From Microvirga ossetica (lineage in GTDB: Bacteria; Pseudomonadota; Alphaproteobacteria; Rhizobiales; Beijerinckiaceae), in contig NZ_CP016616.1 in assembly GCF_002741015.1 (NCBI RefSeq), forward strand, positions 665,501 through 729,500: a DNA stretch of 64,000 nt, written 5' to 3'. Below the pieces are notes generated by a model. That model did no database searches. It was not told the origin of the DNA and saw only the letters and a list, made by a program, of their open reading frames with translations. The translations under genes were made by a program, and so were the position numbers. This document shows positions 32,826 through 41,275 of this stretch, one piece after another (position 1 is the first letter of the stretch; each line of letters begins with the position of its first letter).

Positions 32826-33254
32826 ATGCGCGCCCATGCCCTCCTTACAGCCACCTGTCTGTGCCTGCCGGTTTCTGCCCTGGCACAGGACAGGGCAAGC
32901 ATTCAAACTCTGAACGATCAGTTCGCGAAGGCGTTCAATACCGGCGATGCAGCGGCCGTCGCGGCCCACTACACCGAAGATGCGTTTGTCCTGCCGCCCG
33001 GAGCCGAGATGGTACTGGGCCGGAACGCGATCCTGACATTCTGGAAATCTGCTGCTGACCAGATTGGCGACATCAAGCTGACAGCGGTCGATGTGAAGCC
33101 ACTCGGAAACAACGCCGCCCGCGAGATTGGGACCTTCGCTCTCCGGACCAAAGGGGCACAATCGCAGCAAGTCACCGGCAAGTATGTGGTGGTGTGGGAG
33201 AAGGTTGGAGCCGACTGGAAACTTGCCACCGACATCTGGAACACCAACAAGTAG
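32826..33254 (+). CDS. Exported NTF2-like protein (SgcJ/EcaC type)
   Basis: 142 aa. A signal peptide ends PVSALAQD. The mature part is a single cone-shaped NTF2/SnoaL domain: IQTLNDQFAKAFNTGDAAAV, AHYTEDAFVLPPGAEMVLG, ILTFWKSAAD, then a GKYVVVWEKVGADWKLATDI ending. DUF4440-type members bind small molecules or are scaffolds; no catalytic role can be read. Single gene. Confidence 0.85.
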   Translation: MRAHALLTATCLCLPVSALAQDRASIQTLNDQFAKAFNTGDAAAVAAHYTEDAFVLPPGAEMVLGRNAILTFWKSAADQIGDIKLTAVDVKPLGNNAAREIGTFALRTKGAQSQQVTGKYVVVWEKVGADWKLATDIWNTNK

Positions 33255-33400
33255 CTCCGTCCAGAGGACCCGCGACCGGCAAGCTGTCATTGCATTGTCG
33301 TTCTTGACAGCACGTTCTGACAGGCAGAGCATTTTCCGCTGCTCTTGGCAGCGTACCGGTCCCGTGAAGATCGGTACATTCCCCGGAAAGGAGGTTCAGC

Positions 33401-33463
33401 ATGGAGCCACCTCCGAACTTGGCCGTGATGACCGCTGCGGCACCCGGACGGGCTTCAGCGTAG
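33401..33463 (+). CDS. Possible 20-residue peptide with very strong ribosome site
   Basis: AAAGGAGGTT stands six bases before an ATG that opens a 20-codon frame (MEPPPNLAVMTAAAPGRASA). A Shine-Dalgarno this good is rarely accidental. It could be a leader peptide or the start of a lost gene. It sits in the 350-bp gap between the NTF2-like and cupin genes, which otherwise holds nothing visible. Confidence 0.3.
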   Translation: MEPPPNLAVMTAAAPGRASA

Positions 33464-33608
33464 CGGTTTACTCCACGAACGGCAGACCGGGAGCGGCTTC
33501 AGGAGCCGCATCGGCAAGGCATGGCTCTGCTTAGCCTTTCCCGGCCTTGATGGTTGGCCCAGGTCGAGGGCCAATTCGGTTCAGCATGTTCGGAGAGGAA
33601 GGTTTGCC

Positions 33609-34076
33609 ATGCGGCCATTCATGCTTACAACTTCTCTGCTTCTTGCCACCACGGGCACCCTGATGGCCCAAGACCCCAAGGCAGGTCACGCCATGAGGGC
33701 TGACCAACTTCAGTGGGGAGCGGCTCCATCCGTGTTGCCCAAAGGCGCACAGCTTGCCGTTTTGTCGGGTGATCCCAGCAAGACCGGCCCATTCACGATC
33801 CGGTTGAAAGCACCTGCGGATTACAAGATTCCCGCTCACAGCCATCCTACGGCTGAGCGCGTTACGGTGATCTCTGGAGAGTTCAATTTCGGCATGGGCG
33901 ACAAGCTGGATCAAGCTAAGGCCGAGAAGCTCGCCAGCGGCGGGTTTGTCGATCTTCCAGCCAACATGAACCACTTTGCCTTCATGGGTCCTGAAACCGT
34001 GGTCCAGATCGACTCGGAGGGTCCCTTCGTCATCAAGTATGCCAACCCAGCCGATGATCCGAGCAAATCCCAATGA
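33609..34076 (+). CDS. Exported cupin-domain protein
   Basis: 155 aa. The signal peptide ends GTLMAQD. The cupin barrel carries the metal motif PAHSHPTAERVTVISGEF (two His and a Glu) and the second motif FVDLPANMNHFAF with a further His. It is of the type annotated as ChrR-like or DUF4437 cupin. Substrate unknown. It is separated by 50 bp from the small gene at 34127. Confidence 0.85.
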   Translation: MRPFMLTTSLLLATTGTLMAQDPKAGHAMRADQLQWGAAPSVLPKGAQLAVLSGDPSKTGPFTIRLKAPADYKIPAHSHPTAERVTVISGEFNFGMGDKLDQAKAEKLASGGFVDLPANMNHFAFMGPETVVQIDSEGPFVIKYANPADDPSKSQ

Positions 34077-34126
34077 GTCGGGCCGTTCCAATCATTCGGA
34101 CTGGTAATTGAGAGAGGAAGAACACC

Positions 34127-34303
34127 ATGTGCCACTATCGCGGATCGTATGTGTCCGAGGAGAGGGCGAAGGCTGAGGCTGATCGCCAGCGGGAGCTTGA
34201 GGCTAAGCGCACCCAGGCTGTCGATAAGCTGAAGCACGAAGCTGATGCAGCGGCTCAGAAGGCAGCATCTACACCAGCAAAAGAGCCTGTTCCGGCGAAG
34301 TAG
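34127..34303 (+). CDS. Small charged helical protein
   Basis: 58 aa starting with MCHYRGSYVSEERAKAEADR; the rest is one long Lys/Glu/Ala helix ending EPVPAK. GAGAGGAAG precedes the ATG at 34127. It follows the cupin gene by 50 bp on the same strand and may be co-transcribed. Unknown family. Confidence 0.5.
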   Translation: MCHYRGSYVSEERAKAEADRQRELEAKRTQAVDKLKHEADAAAQKAASTPAKEPVPAK

Positions 34304-34337
34304 CTTGGCCTACATTCCGGTGATCATTGCATATACG

Positions 34338-34359
34338 ATGCCCCGCCTTGGCGGGGCAT
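34338..34359. terminator. GC-rich hairpin, possible bidirectional terminator
   Basis: ATGCCCCGCC (34338-34347) pairs with GGCGGGGCAT (34350-34359). It lies after the gene ending at 34303 on the plus strand. No T-run follows, so intrinsic termination is unsure. Confidence 0.4.
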
Positions 34360-34506
34360 TCCACACCCAATGCGCGACGTTGCCGACGCCGTCTCGTGCA
34401 ACAACATAGGGGCGGAAAGCCTTAACGAAAACTCGGCACCTCGCAGCACCGAGTTCAAGGATTCTATTTGACCGGCTATGGTCGATCCTGATCATGGCAG
34501 GATCAG

Positions 34507-34986
34507 TTAAGCAGCCTTTTTCGAGCGACGGCCCTTTGCGGGAGCAGCAGTTTCAGGACCCTCGACCGGAGCCTTGCCCTTCCTGCGCTGCTGGCCGAGC
34601 CCCATCGTCTTAGCAAGCTCGGAGCGCGCCTTGGCGTAGTTCGGCGCAACCATCGGGTAATCGGCTGGCAGGTTCCACTTGGTGCGGTACTGCTCGGGCG
34701 TCATGTCGTAGGTCGTGCGCAGATGGCGCTTGAGCGACTTAAACGATTTTCCATCCTCCAGGCAGATGATAGCATCTGGAGTGATGGACTTCCGCACCGA
34801 GACAGCGGGCACCAACTCAGCCTTGGGCTCTTCTTGCTGGCCCTGTACGGTCTTCGTCAGGGCCGCGTAGACCGACTGAAGCAGCGAGGGGAGATCAGCG
34901 GCGGGAACCGAGTTGTTGCTGACATACGCCGAGACGATGTCAGCAGACAGTTCGATATAGTTCGGAGCGGTTGCGCTCTCAGTCAT
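34507..34986 (-). CDS. mucR: MucR/Ros-family transcriptional regulator
   Basis: 159 aa. N-terminal oligomerisation helices ([20 protein letters not shown]) and the C-terminal Ros/MucR zinc-finger region are present: [20 protein letters not shown], then [20 protein letters not shown]. Only one finger Cys is visible with the two His-like ligands downstream, which is common in MucR members of this clade. MucR proteins are H-NS-like silencers that bind AT-rich promoters. The Lys/Ala-rich tail (KGRRSKKAA) is typical. It is probably a plasmid-encoded silencer. Confidence 0.9.
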   Translation of the reverse strand: MTESATAPNYIELSADIVSAYVSNNSVPAADLPSLLQSVYAALTKTVQGQQEEPKAELVPAVSVRKSITPDAIICLEDGKSFKSLKRHLRTTYDMTPEQYRTKWNLPADYPMVAPNYAKARSELAKTMGLGQQRRKGKAPVEGPETAAPAKGRRSKKAA

Positions 34987-35339
34987 GGTTTCGTGTCCTT
35001 GGCTGCACGGAAACTGGTATGGGGACGAAAATTGAACAAGACGTTACTCTAACAGGATCAGCAGGAACGGCCCGTGCAGCACAATAAGCGCCTGTGATCT
35101 GCGCCGCACCTATGCCTTTCGACAGAGTTTTGCAAGATCATTTCCCGAACCGGCTCTGATAAACTGACCGGCGATCATTTATATTGGCAACAGGCTACAT
35201 GAATGAAAGCAATCCTTCGGGATGTGTTTCGCAGCATTCCCAAGGTAGATTCTCATCCCATGAAGGTTCGACAGCCGAATCCTTCACGGCTGGGACGAAA
35301 TTGATTGTCTATGCCTGACACAACAATGAGGATCGCTGT
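34987..35339. other. Intergenic region between mucR and M50 gene
   Basis: 353 bp with no gene. It should hold the divergent promoters of mucR (start 34986) and the protease gene (35340). An AT-rich patch around 35150-35200 (ATCATTTATATTGGCAACA) is a plausible promoter and MucR target. No repeat was found. Confidence 0.4.
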
Positions 35340-36029
35340 TTGAACTTGCCCGACACTATCTATACGGCCTCAACATGGATTGTGCCGATCCTCATCGCCA
35401 TCACGTTCCACGAAGCGGCCCATGCGTTTGCCGCCTGGAGGCTGGGGGACGATACGGCGCATCGTCTTGGCCGCGTCACCTTCAATCCGCTCAAGCATGT
35501 AGACCCGTTTGGAACGATCCTGCTTCCTGCCCTGCTCTTCCTGACCAAGGCTCCTTTTCTCTTCGGGTGGGCCAAACCTGTCCCAGTGGCATTCCAGCGT
35601 CTCGGTAAGCCGCGCCGCGATATGGCGCTTGTCGCCATCGCTGGTCCGTTGACGAATGTCGTGCTCGCTGTGGTGTCAGCCGCTCTCATCCGTCTTGCAG
35701 GGTTGCTGCCAGAGGACATGGCCCTGTGGTTTGTACAGACCCTCTATCAGTCGATCCTGCTGAATCTGATCCTCGCGATCTTCAACATGTTTCCCATCCC
35801 GCCTCTGGACGGCAGTCGCGTCGTCATGAGCCTTCTGCCCAAGGCTCTGGCGTGGCAATACGCAAAGCTGGAGCGTTTCGGATTCCTCATCCTCCTCGGG
35901 ATCATCTTCCTTCTGCCAATGCTTGGACGAATGATGGGAACTGACCTGAACCTGTTCCGATGGGCTGTTGCGGCTCCGCTCCAATGGCTCATGCCGATCC
36001 TTCGGGCCATCGCTGGGGCACCGCTGTAG
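35340..36029 (+). CDS. Site-2 protease family (M50) intramembrane metalloprotease
   Basis: 229 aa, five to six membrane helices. The zinc motif FHEAAHAF (HExxH) lies in helix 1, then LGRVTFNPLKHVDPFGT (conserved NP-K-H-DP-G), FGWAKPVPV, and the second metal motif FPIPPLDGSRV (Asp ligand) in a late helix. It is the compact class without a PDZ domain. It cleaves membrane proteins inside the bilayer; substrates are unknown. The start is TTG at 35340 with GAGG upstream. Confidence 0.9.
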   Translation: MNLPDTIYTASTWIVPILIAITFHEAAHAFAAWRLGDDTAHRLGRVTFNPLKHVDPFGTILLPALLFLTKAPFLFGWAKPVPVAFQRLGKPRRDMALVAIAGPLTNVVLAVVSAALIRLAGLLPEDMALWFVQTLYQSILLNLILAIFNMFPIPPLDGSRVVMSLLPKALAWQYAKLERFGFLILLGIIFLLPMLGRMMGTDLNLFRWAVAAPLQWLMPILRAIAGAPL

Positions 36030-36133
36030 CGGGCGCAGGCATTATCCTAAGGCTGCTTTGGGCCTGACATGGCCACCTCGATGAGGCGTGTCACCCTCCG
36101 GTGAATGATACTCGCAGTGCTCGGTTGCCGAAT

Positions 36134-36403
36134 CTATCCCGCGACCGCAGCGCTGATCCGAGCCGCAGCATCTCTCGGCTCGACCCCATCGGCGTACCAG
36201 TCCAAGAGCGCCAAATAGAGGCTATTGCGCAGAAGCTGGTGATGCTCGGAGGGAAGGTGCTCCTCGACAGCCTTCAGATATCGCGAGAAGGGTTTCAGCA
36301 TCGGACTGGTCTCCATTGATGTTCGTCTGAGACACCGCTGTTCCAGGTAGAGCACCAATGCAGCAGCATTTTGACCTTCACCCTCTGCGCGAACTCGGAG
36401 CAT
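36134..36403 (-). CDS. Small helical protein, KPFSRYLKAVEEHLP family copy 2
   Basis: 89 aa from the ATG at 36403. It has the same core as 28569-28793, plus an intact N-terminus (MLRVRAEGEGQNAAALVLYL) that the first copy lacks as an ATG start. Only one or two substitutions per ten residues separate them. Function unknown. Confidence 0.6.
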   Translation of the reverse strand: MLRVRAEGEGQNAAALVLYLEQRCLRRTSMETSPMLKPFSRYLKAVEEHLPSEHHQLLRNSLYLALLDWYADGVEPRDAAARISAAVAG

Positions 36404-36504
36404 GGTTCAGCGTTGCGAGACGATTTGCTGCTGAAGTCGCGCAGCCCCGCGCTGCCGCGAGAATAAGGCTGCTTGAGGTACTCCCCAGTCTTAGAAGCGA
36501 ACAA

Positions 36505-36528
36505 GAAAAAGCGCCCGTTGAGGGCGCT
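36505..36528 (-). terminator. Rho-independent terminator of the 36579 gene
   Basis: Stem AGCGCCC (36510-36516) and GGGCGCT (36522-36528) with a GTTGA loop; on the minus strand it is followed by TTTTTC. It lies 50 bp past the stop of the coiled-coil gene at 36579. Confidence 0.75.
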
Positions 36529-36578
36529 TGGAGGTTCCGGCCCGTAGGGGCAGATGAGCCGGTGAATTCGGAAATCAG

Positions 36579-36881
36579 TTAGCCTGCTGCCTGAAGGTCG
36601 TCTGACATGGTTGACGAGAGGTGCTTCTGGAGTTCGGCAATCAGCATCAGGTAAGGCTGACGGCGCTCGCGGTGCCTTCGCGTCAGGGTCTCCACAATCT
36701 GCTTCTTCAGCATCGGTTCGGTTCTGCTTCGCTCCAAGCGCTGCATCTCATGCTGGTGCTCGAAGTCGAGATTAGACAGGGTGCGCGATGTGTTCTGCCA
36801 CAAGCCATGCAAGTCAAAGCTTTGGTTCTCGCCGACGATCAGGCGGTTTAGTGCAGACGAGACATGCTGTTGGTTCTGCAT
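36579..36881 (-). CDS. Coiled-coil small protein, 'QRR-PY' family member 4
   Basis: 100 aa from the ATG at 36881, with GGGAG before it. Core: LWQNTSRTLSNLDFEHQHEM, then LTRRHRERRQPYLMLIAELQ. The spacing of the charged helix to the RR-PY motif equals that of the other members. It is the only one without its own obvious CTGT palindrome; instead a strong leader hairpin lies at 36900-36940. Confidence 0.6.
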   Translation of the reverse strand: MQNQQHVSSALNRLIVGENQSFDLHGLWQNTSRTLSNLDFEHQHEMQRLERSRTEPMLKKQIVETLTRRHRERRQPYLMLIAELQKHLSSTMSDDLQAAG

Positions 36882-36899
36882 TGCGGCTCCCAACGGGTC

Positions 36900-36940
36900 G
36901 TGCTGAGCCGCACCTTTGTTGAGGTGCTTAAGCTCAGCAC
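36900..36940 (-). promoter_or_regulatory. Leader hairpin upstream of the 36579 gene
   Basis: Outer arms GTGCTGAGC (36900-36908) and GCTCAGCAC (36932-36940), inner arms GCACCT (36910-36915) and AGGTGC (36922-36927), six-base loop, with one bulged base and a TTAA side loop. It lies 19 bp upstream of the start codon, so it would be in the mRNA leader or just before the start site. The rest of 36941-37288 has no gene. Confidence 0.45.
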
Positions 36941-37288
36941 GTGCCCATTCTCAAGAAACGGTTCATCCCTAAACTGTTCGACTTCAGCACACCTCGGCAA
37001 TGCTACGGCACCTGACCACCCTTGTGTCAGAATTCAGGCGGGTCTCAGTCCGTGCTGATTGAATGTTTTCTGAAGGCGCGCTGGGAAATACGGGAAGAGG
37101 CATCCTGTGTCTGTCTGAAACCCGACAAAGATCATAACTCTTTCGTATAGGTCAGCTTGCCGCAGCGGGATTCGATCCGCTCTGAAGTTGAGTTTGGATG
37201 AATAGCTTTGCTGTTATCCTTCTATATCGCATCTATGAAGATAGCTGCACAGCTTAAATGTCGTTCTCCAGGCCGTTTTACTGCAAGA

Positions 37289-37306
37289 CTGTCGTATCCC
37301 CGACAG
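37289..37306 (+). promoter_or_regulatory. CTGT-N10-ACAG palindrome, site B
   Basis: CTGTCG-TATCCC-CGACAG, 53 bp before the ATG of the coiled-coil gene at 37360. The arms are identical to site A while the centre differs, which suggests the arms are under selection. A small TCACC/GGTGA hairpin sits between it and the Shine-Dalgarno at the place of the hairpin in copy A. Confidence 0.5.
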
Positions 37307-37359
37307 AAAAGATGTTATTTTTCTGCTAAATCATCACCAAGGTGAGCATAGGACTTAGC

Positions 37360-37629
37360 ATGACTGTCCAGGTACTGGATAGAATTTCCTTCCTTGAGGC
37401 CGAAACAAGTTTCAGAGGCCCCTCGGAACTTCAGCCACTCGTTCAATCCCCTCAGTCCAATCTGGAACGGATTAACGATGGCTGTGAGCGCAAGCGCGAC
37501 CGGTTCATTAGAACCTTGCCACAAGCGAACGTGGATCACCGTGCGTTGTCGATGCTCAAGCCCCGCCACCGTACACGACGGAAAAACTACGTGCGGAAAT
37601 TTGCGGCCCTGGTTGCGCAACCGCAATGA
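37360..37629 (+). CDS. Coiled-coil small protein, 'QRR-PY' family member 3
   Basis: 89 aa from the ATG at 37360 (AGGA upstream; chosen because it aligns with member 2). LQPLVQSPQSNLERINDGCE, then LKPRHRTRRKNYVRKFAALV. It is a duplicate of 29744-30013, about two thirds identical, ending in the same AALVxQPQ. It overlaps the next ATG (ATGA at 37626). Confidence 0.6.
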   Translation: MTVQVLDRISFLEAETSFRGPSELQPLVQSPQSNLERINDGCERKRDRFIRTLPQANVDHRALSMLKPRHRTRRKNYVRKFAALVAQPQ

Positions 37630-37889
37630 CAGGAACCGTCATCAAGCTGCTCAATGCCGATACTTGTGCCTTTTCTCAGGTGGAAGCTGAAGTCCTGCGG
37701 CGTGTCAGCGAGGGAGACAAGATCACCTCGATCTCCTCCGAAATGGGTTTAGCTGAGCCAATCGTGATGGAGTACATCAGGTCGATCTTGAGGAAGGTCC
37801 GGACGAGAGATGCCGAGAGAATGACCGGATTGGCCGACATAAAGACATTGCTGGAGGAGGGATTGTCCCCAGAGGAGGACCACGGGTAA
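37626..37889 (+). CDS. Miniature LuxR/GerE-type DNA-binding protein, copy 2
   Basis: 87 aa. MTGTVIKLLNADTCAFSQ, then VEAEVLRRVSEGDKITSISS and EMGLAEPIVMEYIRSILRKV: a bare LuxR-type helix-turn-helix. It is almost identical to 30010-30342 through the DNA-binding part and has a natural-looking acidic end (LLEEGLSPEEDHG). It is translationally coupled to the coiled-coil gene. Confidence 0.7.
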   Translation: MTGTVIKLLNADTCAFSQVEAEVLRRVSEGDKITSISSEMGLAEPIVMEYIRSILRKVRTRDAERMTGLADIKTLLEEGLSPEEDHG

Positions 37890-38175
37890 GAGCCGCGAAC
37901 AGCACCCCACAATCTCAATCGAGACCCTCGGCACGTCCGAGAAAATGCTCAGGTGGGACCTCGCGCGGTTGCGGCTGCGGCAAAGCGCTCACCGAGTTCG
38001 TGTCGCAGTGCCTCGGGCTGACGCTCACTCAGACTTGGAGCGTGAACTGTCAACGGCGGTTCAAAAGTCGACCACGGGGCGGCGCAAAACTGGGCCAGTG
38101 GCGGGCGCGCTGACCACATAGCTGGCGCGTGCCATGGCGCATTGGCCCCCTGGGCCAATTGTCATCGGGTTGATT

Positions 38176-38943
38176 TCAGGACGATGTTTGCCGTTTGCGC
38201 GATCGGCTATGAGCAAGACGGTAGCTCTCGCCGTTCATCTCGAGGATGCTGACATGGTGGGTCAGTCGGTCGAGAAGTGCGCCCGTAAGGCGTTCTGAGC
38301 CAAGGGTCTCGGTCCATTCGTCAAAGGGCAGATTGCTGGTTATGAGGGTGGCGCCGCGTTCGTAGCGTCGCGAGATCAGCTCGAACAGCAGCTCCGCCCC
38401 GGTCTTCGAGAGGGGCACGAAGCCCAGTTCGTCGATGATCAGCAGCTTGTATCCGGCCATCTGCCTCTGGAGACGAAGCAGGCGGCGCTCGTCACGGGCC
38501 TCCATCATCTCGCTGACCAGGGCAGAGGCTGTGGTGAAGCCGACGGACAGTCCCCTTTGGCAGGCGGCCAGCCCGAGCCCCAGGGCGATATGGGTCTTGC
38601 CGGTGCCGGAGGGGCCGAGGGCAATGACATTCTCGCGCCGCTCGATCCACTCGCCACGCGCCAGCTCTAGGACCTGCATCTTGTTCAGTCTCGGGATGGC
38701 GGCGAAGTCGAAGCTGTCGAGGCTTTTGACGGCCGGGAACTTCGCGGTCTTGATGCGCCGCTCGACCATCCGCCGCTCGCGGTCGATCAGCTCCATCTCC
38801 ACGAGCCGGGCCAAGAAGCGGACATGGTCAAGCCCCTCGGTGGCGCATTGGCGGGCCAGCTTCTGGTGCTCGCGCAGGAATGTGGGCAGTTTGAGCGCCT
38901 TGAGGTGGTGGGCGAGCAAAATCTCGGGAGCTTCAGCGCTCAT
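38176..38943 (-). CDS. istB: IS21 helper ATPase IstB, copy 2
   Basis: 255 aa from the ATG at 38943, the same sequence as in copy 1 (Walker A GPSGTGKTHIALG, Walker B LLIIDELGF). The frame extended to 39255 is an artefact. Intact, so the element could move. Confidence 0.95.
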   Translation of the reverse strand: MSAEAPEILLAHHLKALKLPTFLREHQKLARQCATEGLDHVRFLARLVEMELIDRERRMVERRIKTAKFPAVKSLDSFDFAAIPRLNKMQVLELARGEWIERRENVIALGPSGTGKTHIALGLGLAACQRGLSVGFTTASALVSEMMEARDERRLLRLQRQMAGYKLLIIDELGFVPLSKTGAELLFELISRRYERGATLITSNLPFDEWTETLGSERLTGALLDRLTHHVSILEMNGESYRLAHSRSRKRQTSS

Positions 38944-40427
38944 GCGGCATCCTCCGAGATCAGGCACATATAGGCCGCCGCCGATGTCTTCTCGACCCTG
39001 GCTTTCGGCAGATAGGGGTAAACATCGAGGTCCAGCCGCGGCGGTCTGCGCTCCACCCGGCACAGGACCAGATGCTTGACCGCATCGAAGCCGATCGCCC
39101 CCATCTGCAGGGCCTGCTTCACCGCAGCATGGAGATCCGGGAGATTGAAGAGTTCCAGCAGCCGCAGCACCTGCACATATTCGCGCCGGCCCTGCTTGTT
39201 CATGCGGACTTCCATCAAGCCGCGCAAGGTCGCGAACTCCTCGGGCAGGTCCCATCCCTGCAAAGGAGCGGCCTGATCGAGTGCGTTGATCTTGTTCTCG
39301 ATCAACGGGAGGTAATGTAGCGGATTAAAGATCACCTCTTCCCGCTCGTAGCTGCGGGGATGGCGCGCAATGACCTCGCTGCGGCAGCCGATCACCACCT
39401 CGTCGACATAGCCCCGGATCCAGACATCCTGATGGCCCCAGGCCACGGGCACCGAGTAGTCGTTGGTCTTGTAGCGCACGAGCGACTGCGATGAGACGCG
39501 CCCGCTGGCCTGATCGCAGGCCTCAAATGGCGAGGCCGGCAGGGGACGCATGGCCGCGGTATCCCGCTGCAGGCGCTGGCCGATCGTCTCGGCCGGCCCC
39601 CGCAGCTTGTCATCCTGCCGCTTGCGGCATTGCCCCTCCAGCCAGGTGTTGAAGGTCTCCCAGCTCGGGAAGTTCGGGATTGGCACCATGAAGTTGCGAC
39701 GGGAATAACCGACGAGGCCCTCCACATTCCCTTTGTCGTTCCCCTTGCCCGGACGACCGTAGCGATCCCGGATCACGTAGTGCGACAGGAAACCACTGAA
39801 CAACGCCGCCCGCTTGCGCGTCCCGTCCGGCAGGATCTTTGCCACCAGGCAGCGGTCATTGTCATAGAGCACCGACTGCGGCACCGCACCGAAGAAGGCA
39901 AAGGCCTGGATGTGGCCGTCCACCCAGGCCTCAGACACAGCCGCGGGATAGGCCCGGACGAAACACGCATCGCTGTGCGGAAGATCAAGCACGAAGAAAT
40001 GCGCTTTCTGCTCCACCCCGCCGATCACGACCACCGCCTCCCCGAAGTCGGCCTGCGCATGGCCGGGTGGGTGCGACAGCGGCACAAACATCTCCTGGCA
40101 TCGCCGCTCGCGCTCGCGGATGTAGTCTTTGATCGTCGTATAGCCGCCGGTGAACCCATGCTCCTCCCGGAGCCGGTCAAACACCCGCTTCGCCGTATGG
40201 CGTTGCTTGCGGTGAACCGACCGATCGCCCTCCAGCCAGGCATCGATGATCGGGACGAACGTTTCCAGCTTCGGGCGCCGGACAGGAGCATGACGCCGAT
40301 AGCCGGGCGGCTCCGCATAGGCCATCATCTTGCGAACGCTGTCGCGCGATATGTTGAAATGCTTCGCCGCCTCGCGCTGGCTCATGCCTTCAGAGCACGC
40401 CAGCCGAACCTTCCGGTAAAGTTCCAC
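38940..40427 (-). CDS. istA: IS21 transposase IstA, copy 2
   Basis: 495 aa, identical to copy 1. Helix-turn-helix and DDE motifs as described there. The stop overlaps the istB start by ATGA. The two identical copies indicate recent transposition or gene conversion. Confidence 0.95.
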   Translation of the reverse strand: MELYRKVRLACSEGMSQREAAKHFNISRDSVRKMMAYAEPPGYRRHAPVRRPKLETFVPIIDAWLEGDRSVHRKQRHTAKRVFDRLREEHGFTGGYTTIKDYIRERERRCQEMFVPLSHPPGHAQADFGEAVVVIGGVEQKAHFFVLDLPHSDACFVRAYPAAVSEAWVDGHIQAFAFFGAVPQSVLYDNDRCLVAKILPDGTRKRAALFSGFLSHYVIRDRYGRPGKGNDKGNVEGLVGYSRRNFMVPIPNFPSWETFNTWLEGQCRKRQDDKLRGPAETIGQRLQRDTAAMRPLPASPFEACDQASGRVSSQSLVRYKTNDYSVPVAWGHQDVWIRGYVDEVVIGCRSEVIARHPRSYEREEVIFNPLHYLPLIENKINALDQAAPLQGWDLPEEFATLRGLMEVRMNKQGRREYVQVLRLLELFNLPDLHAAVKQALQMGAIGFDAVKHLVLCRVERRPPRLDLDVYPYLPKARVEKTSAAAYMCLISEDAA

Positions 40428-40548
40428 GGTGAAAATCCCCCAGCCCTCCCTGCAACCGGCAGAAAGGGAATAGGTGGACGACTTTTGCGCCGCCCGCAGC
40501 GGGTCTATCCCGCCGCTACCGTGGTCAAATTTTGCACCGCCGTTCTCA

Positions 40549-41275
40549 TATCCAATCGGAATTTTGCCAGGAAAGCTTCAGTCATCTCTTCCAGGTTGGA
40601 AACCTGCATCACGAACGAACCGGCACCCCCAATCACGTGTGTGCGGTAATACCCGACATCACTGACAAGGCCGTAGCCGATGACAAGGCCATTGATGATC
40701 TGCCCTGCCTCCAGCGCCGCGTCACGTGCCAGGGCAGGCTCCATTCCACTGTTACTTGGCCCGTTGCCGACGACGTTGATGACTGAGCGACGGCTTGTGA
40801 ATGGTGCCGCCTTAAGGAGAGCCGATGCGGTGCGGATCGCCAGGGCAATATCCGTCTGATGCTGCTTTTTGGGGGCTTCGTAATGATCTGTCGGAATATC
40901 GCGGTCGAGAAGCTGGCTTTCCTCGATAAGTTGAACTGAGCGCAGATGCTTAGAGACCCACGCGGCATCCTCGGGCGTGGCGACCATAGTCCAGGGAACA
41001 AGCGTCTTCGCGTGACCGTGGCTCGACCACGTGAACACGGCAAACCCGACGCGCCTATGAGACCCTGTTCGGACTGCCTCAAGGAAGCGTGGGTCGGTCA
41101 TGGCCTGGGCTAAGCCTTCTCTCTCAAGCCATTCTTCGTAGCGCCCCACCGAGGCCGAAGTATCCAGAGTGGTGACAAGGTTGGCGTCAACTTGGACCTG
41201 TGCCTCGGTAGCGGCTGCCAATCCTGACACAAGGATGACAGCCATCGCGCCTGCAAGCTGTAAGAAGACACCCAT
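40549..41275 (-). pseudogene. DUF1194 VWA-domain exported protein, 3' end cut by IS21
   Basis: About 242 residues from the ATG at 41275. A signal peptide (AMAVILVSGLAAATEAQ) precedes a von Willebrand A fold with the metal site TTLDTSASV (DxSxS), FAVFTWSSHG, RRSVINVVGNGPSNSG and GLVIGYG. The last native residues are FLAKFRLD, then IS21 sequence adds a foreign tail. DUF1194 proteins normally end only a little later, so a nearly complete protein might still be made. Confidence 0.8.

Larger units (their letters stand above)
38048..40548 (-). mobile_element. IS21-family insertion sequence, copy 2 (2501 bp, inverted)
   Basis: Same length as copy 1 and identical proteins, opposite orientation. The left end on the plus strand starts TGTCAACGGCGGTTCAAAAG at 38048; the right end finishes CACCGCCGTTCTCA at 40548. 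It interrupts the 3' end of a DUF1194 gene. No target duplication is visible, nor do the flanks of the two copies pair with each other. Confidence 0.9.

Noticed and set aside
33411..33534. Longer gene through 33127-33534
   Set aside because: It is a shifted frame of the NTF2-like gene and reads through its stop; composition is not protein-like.
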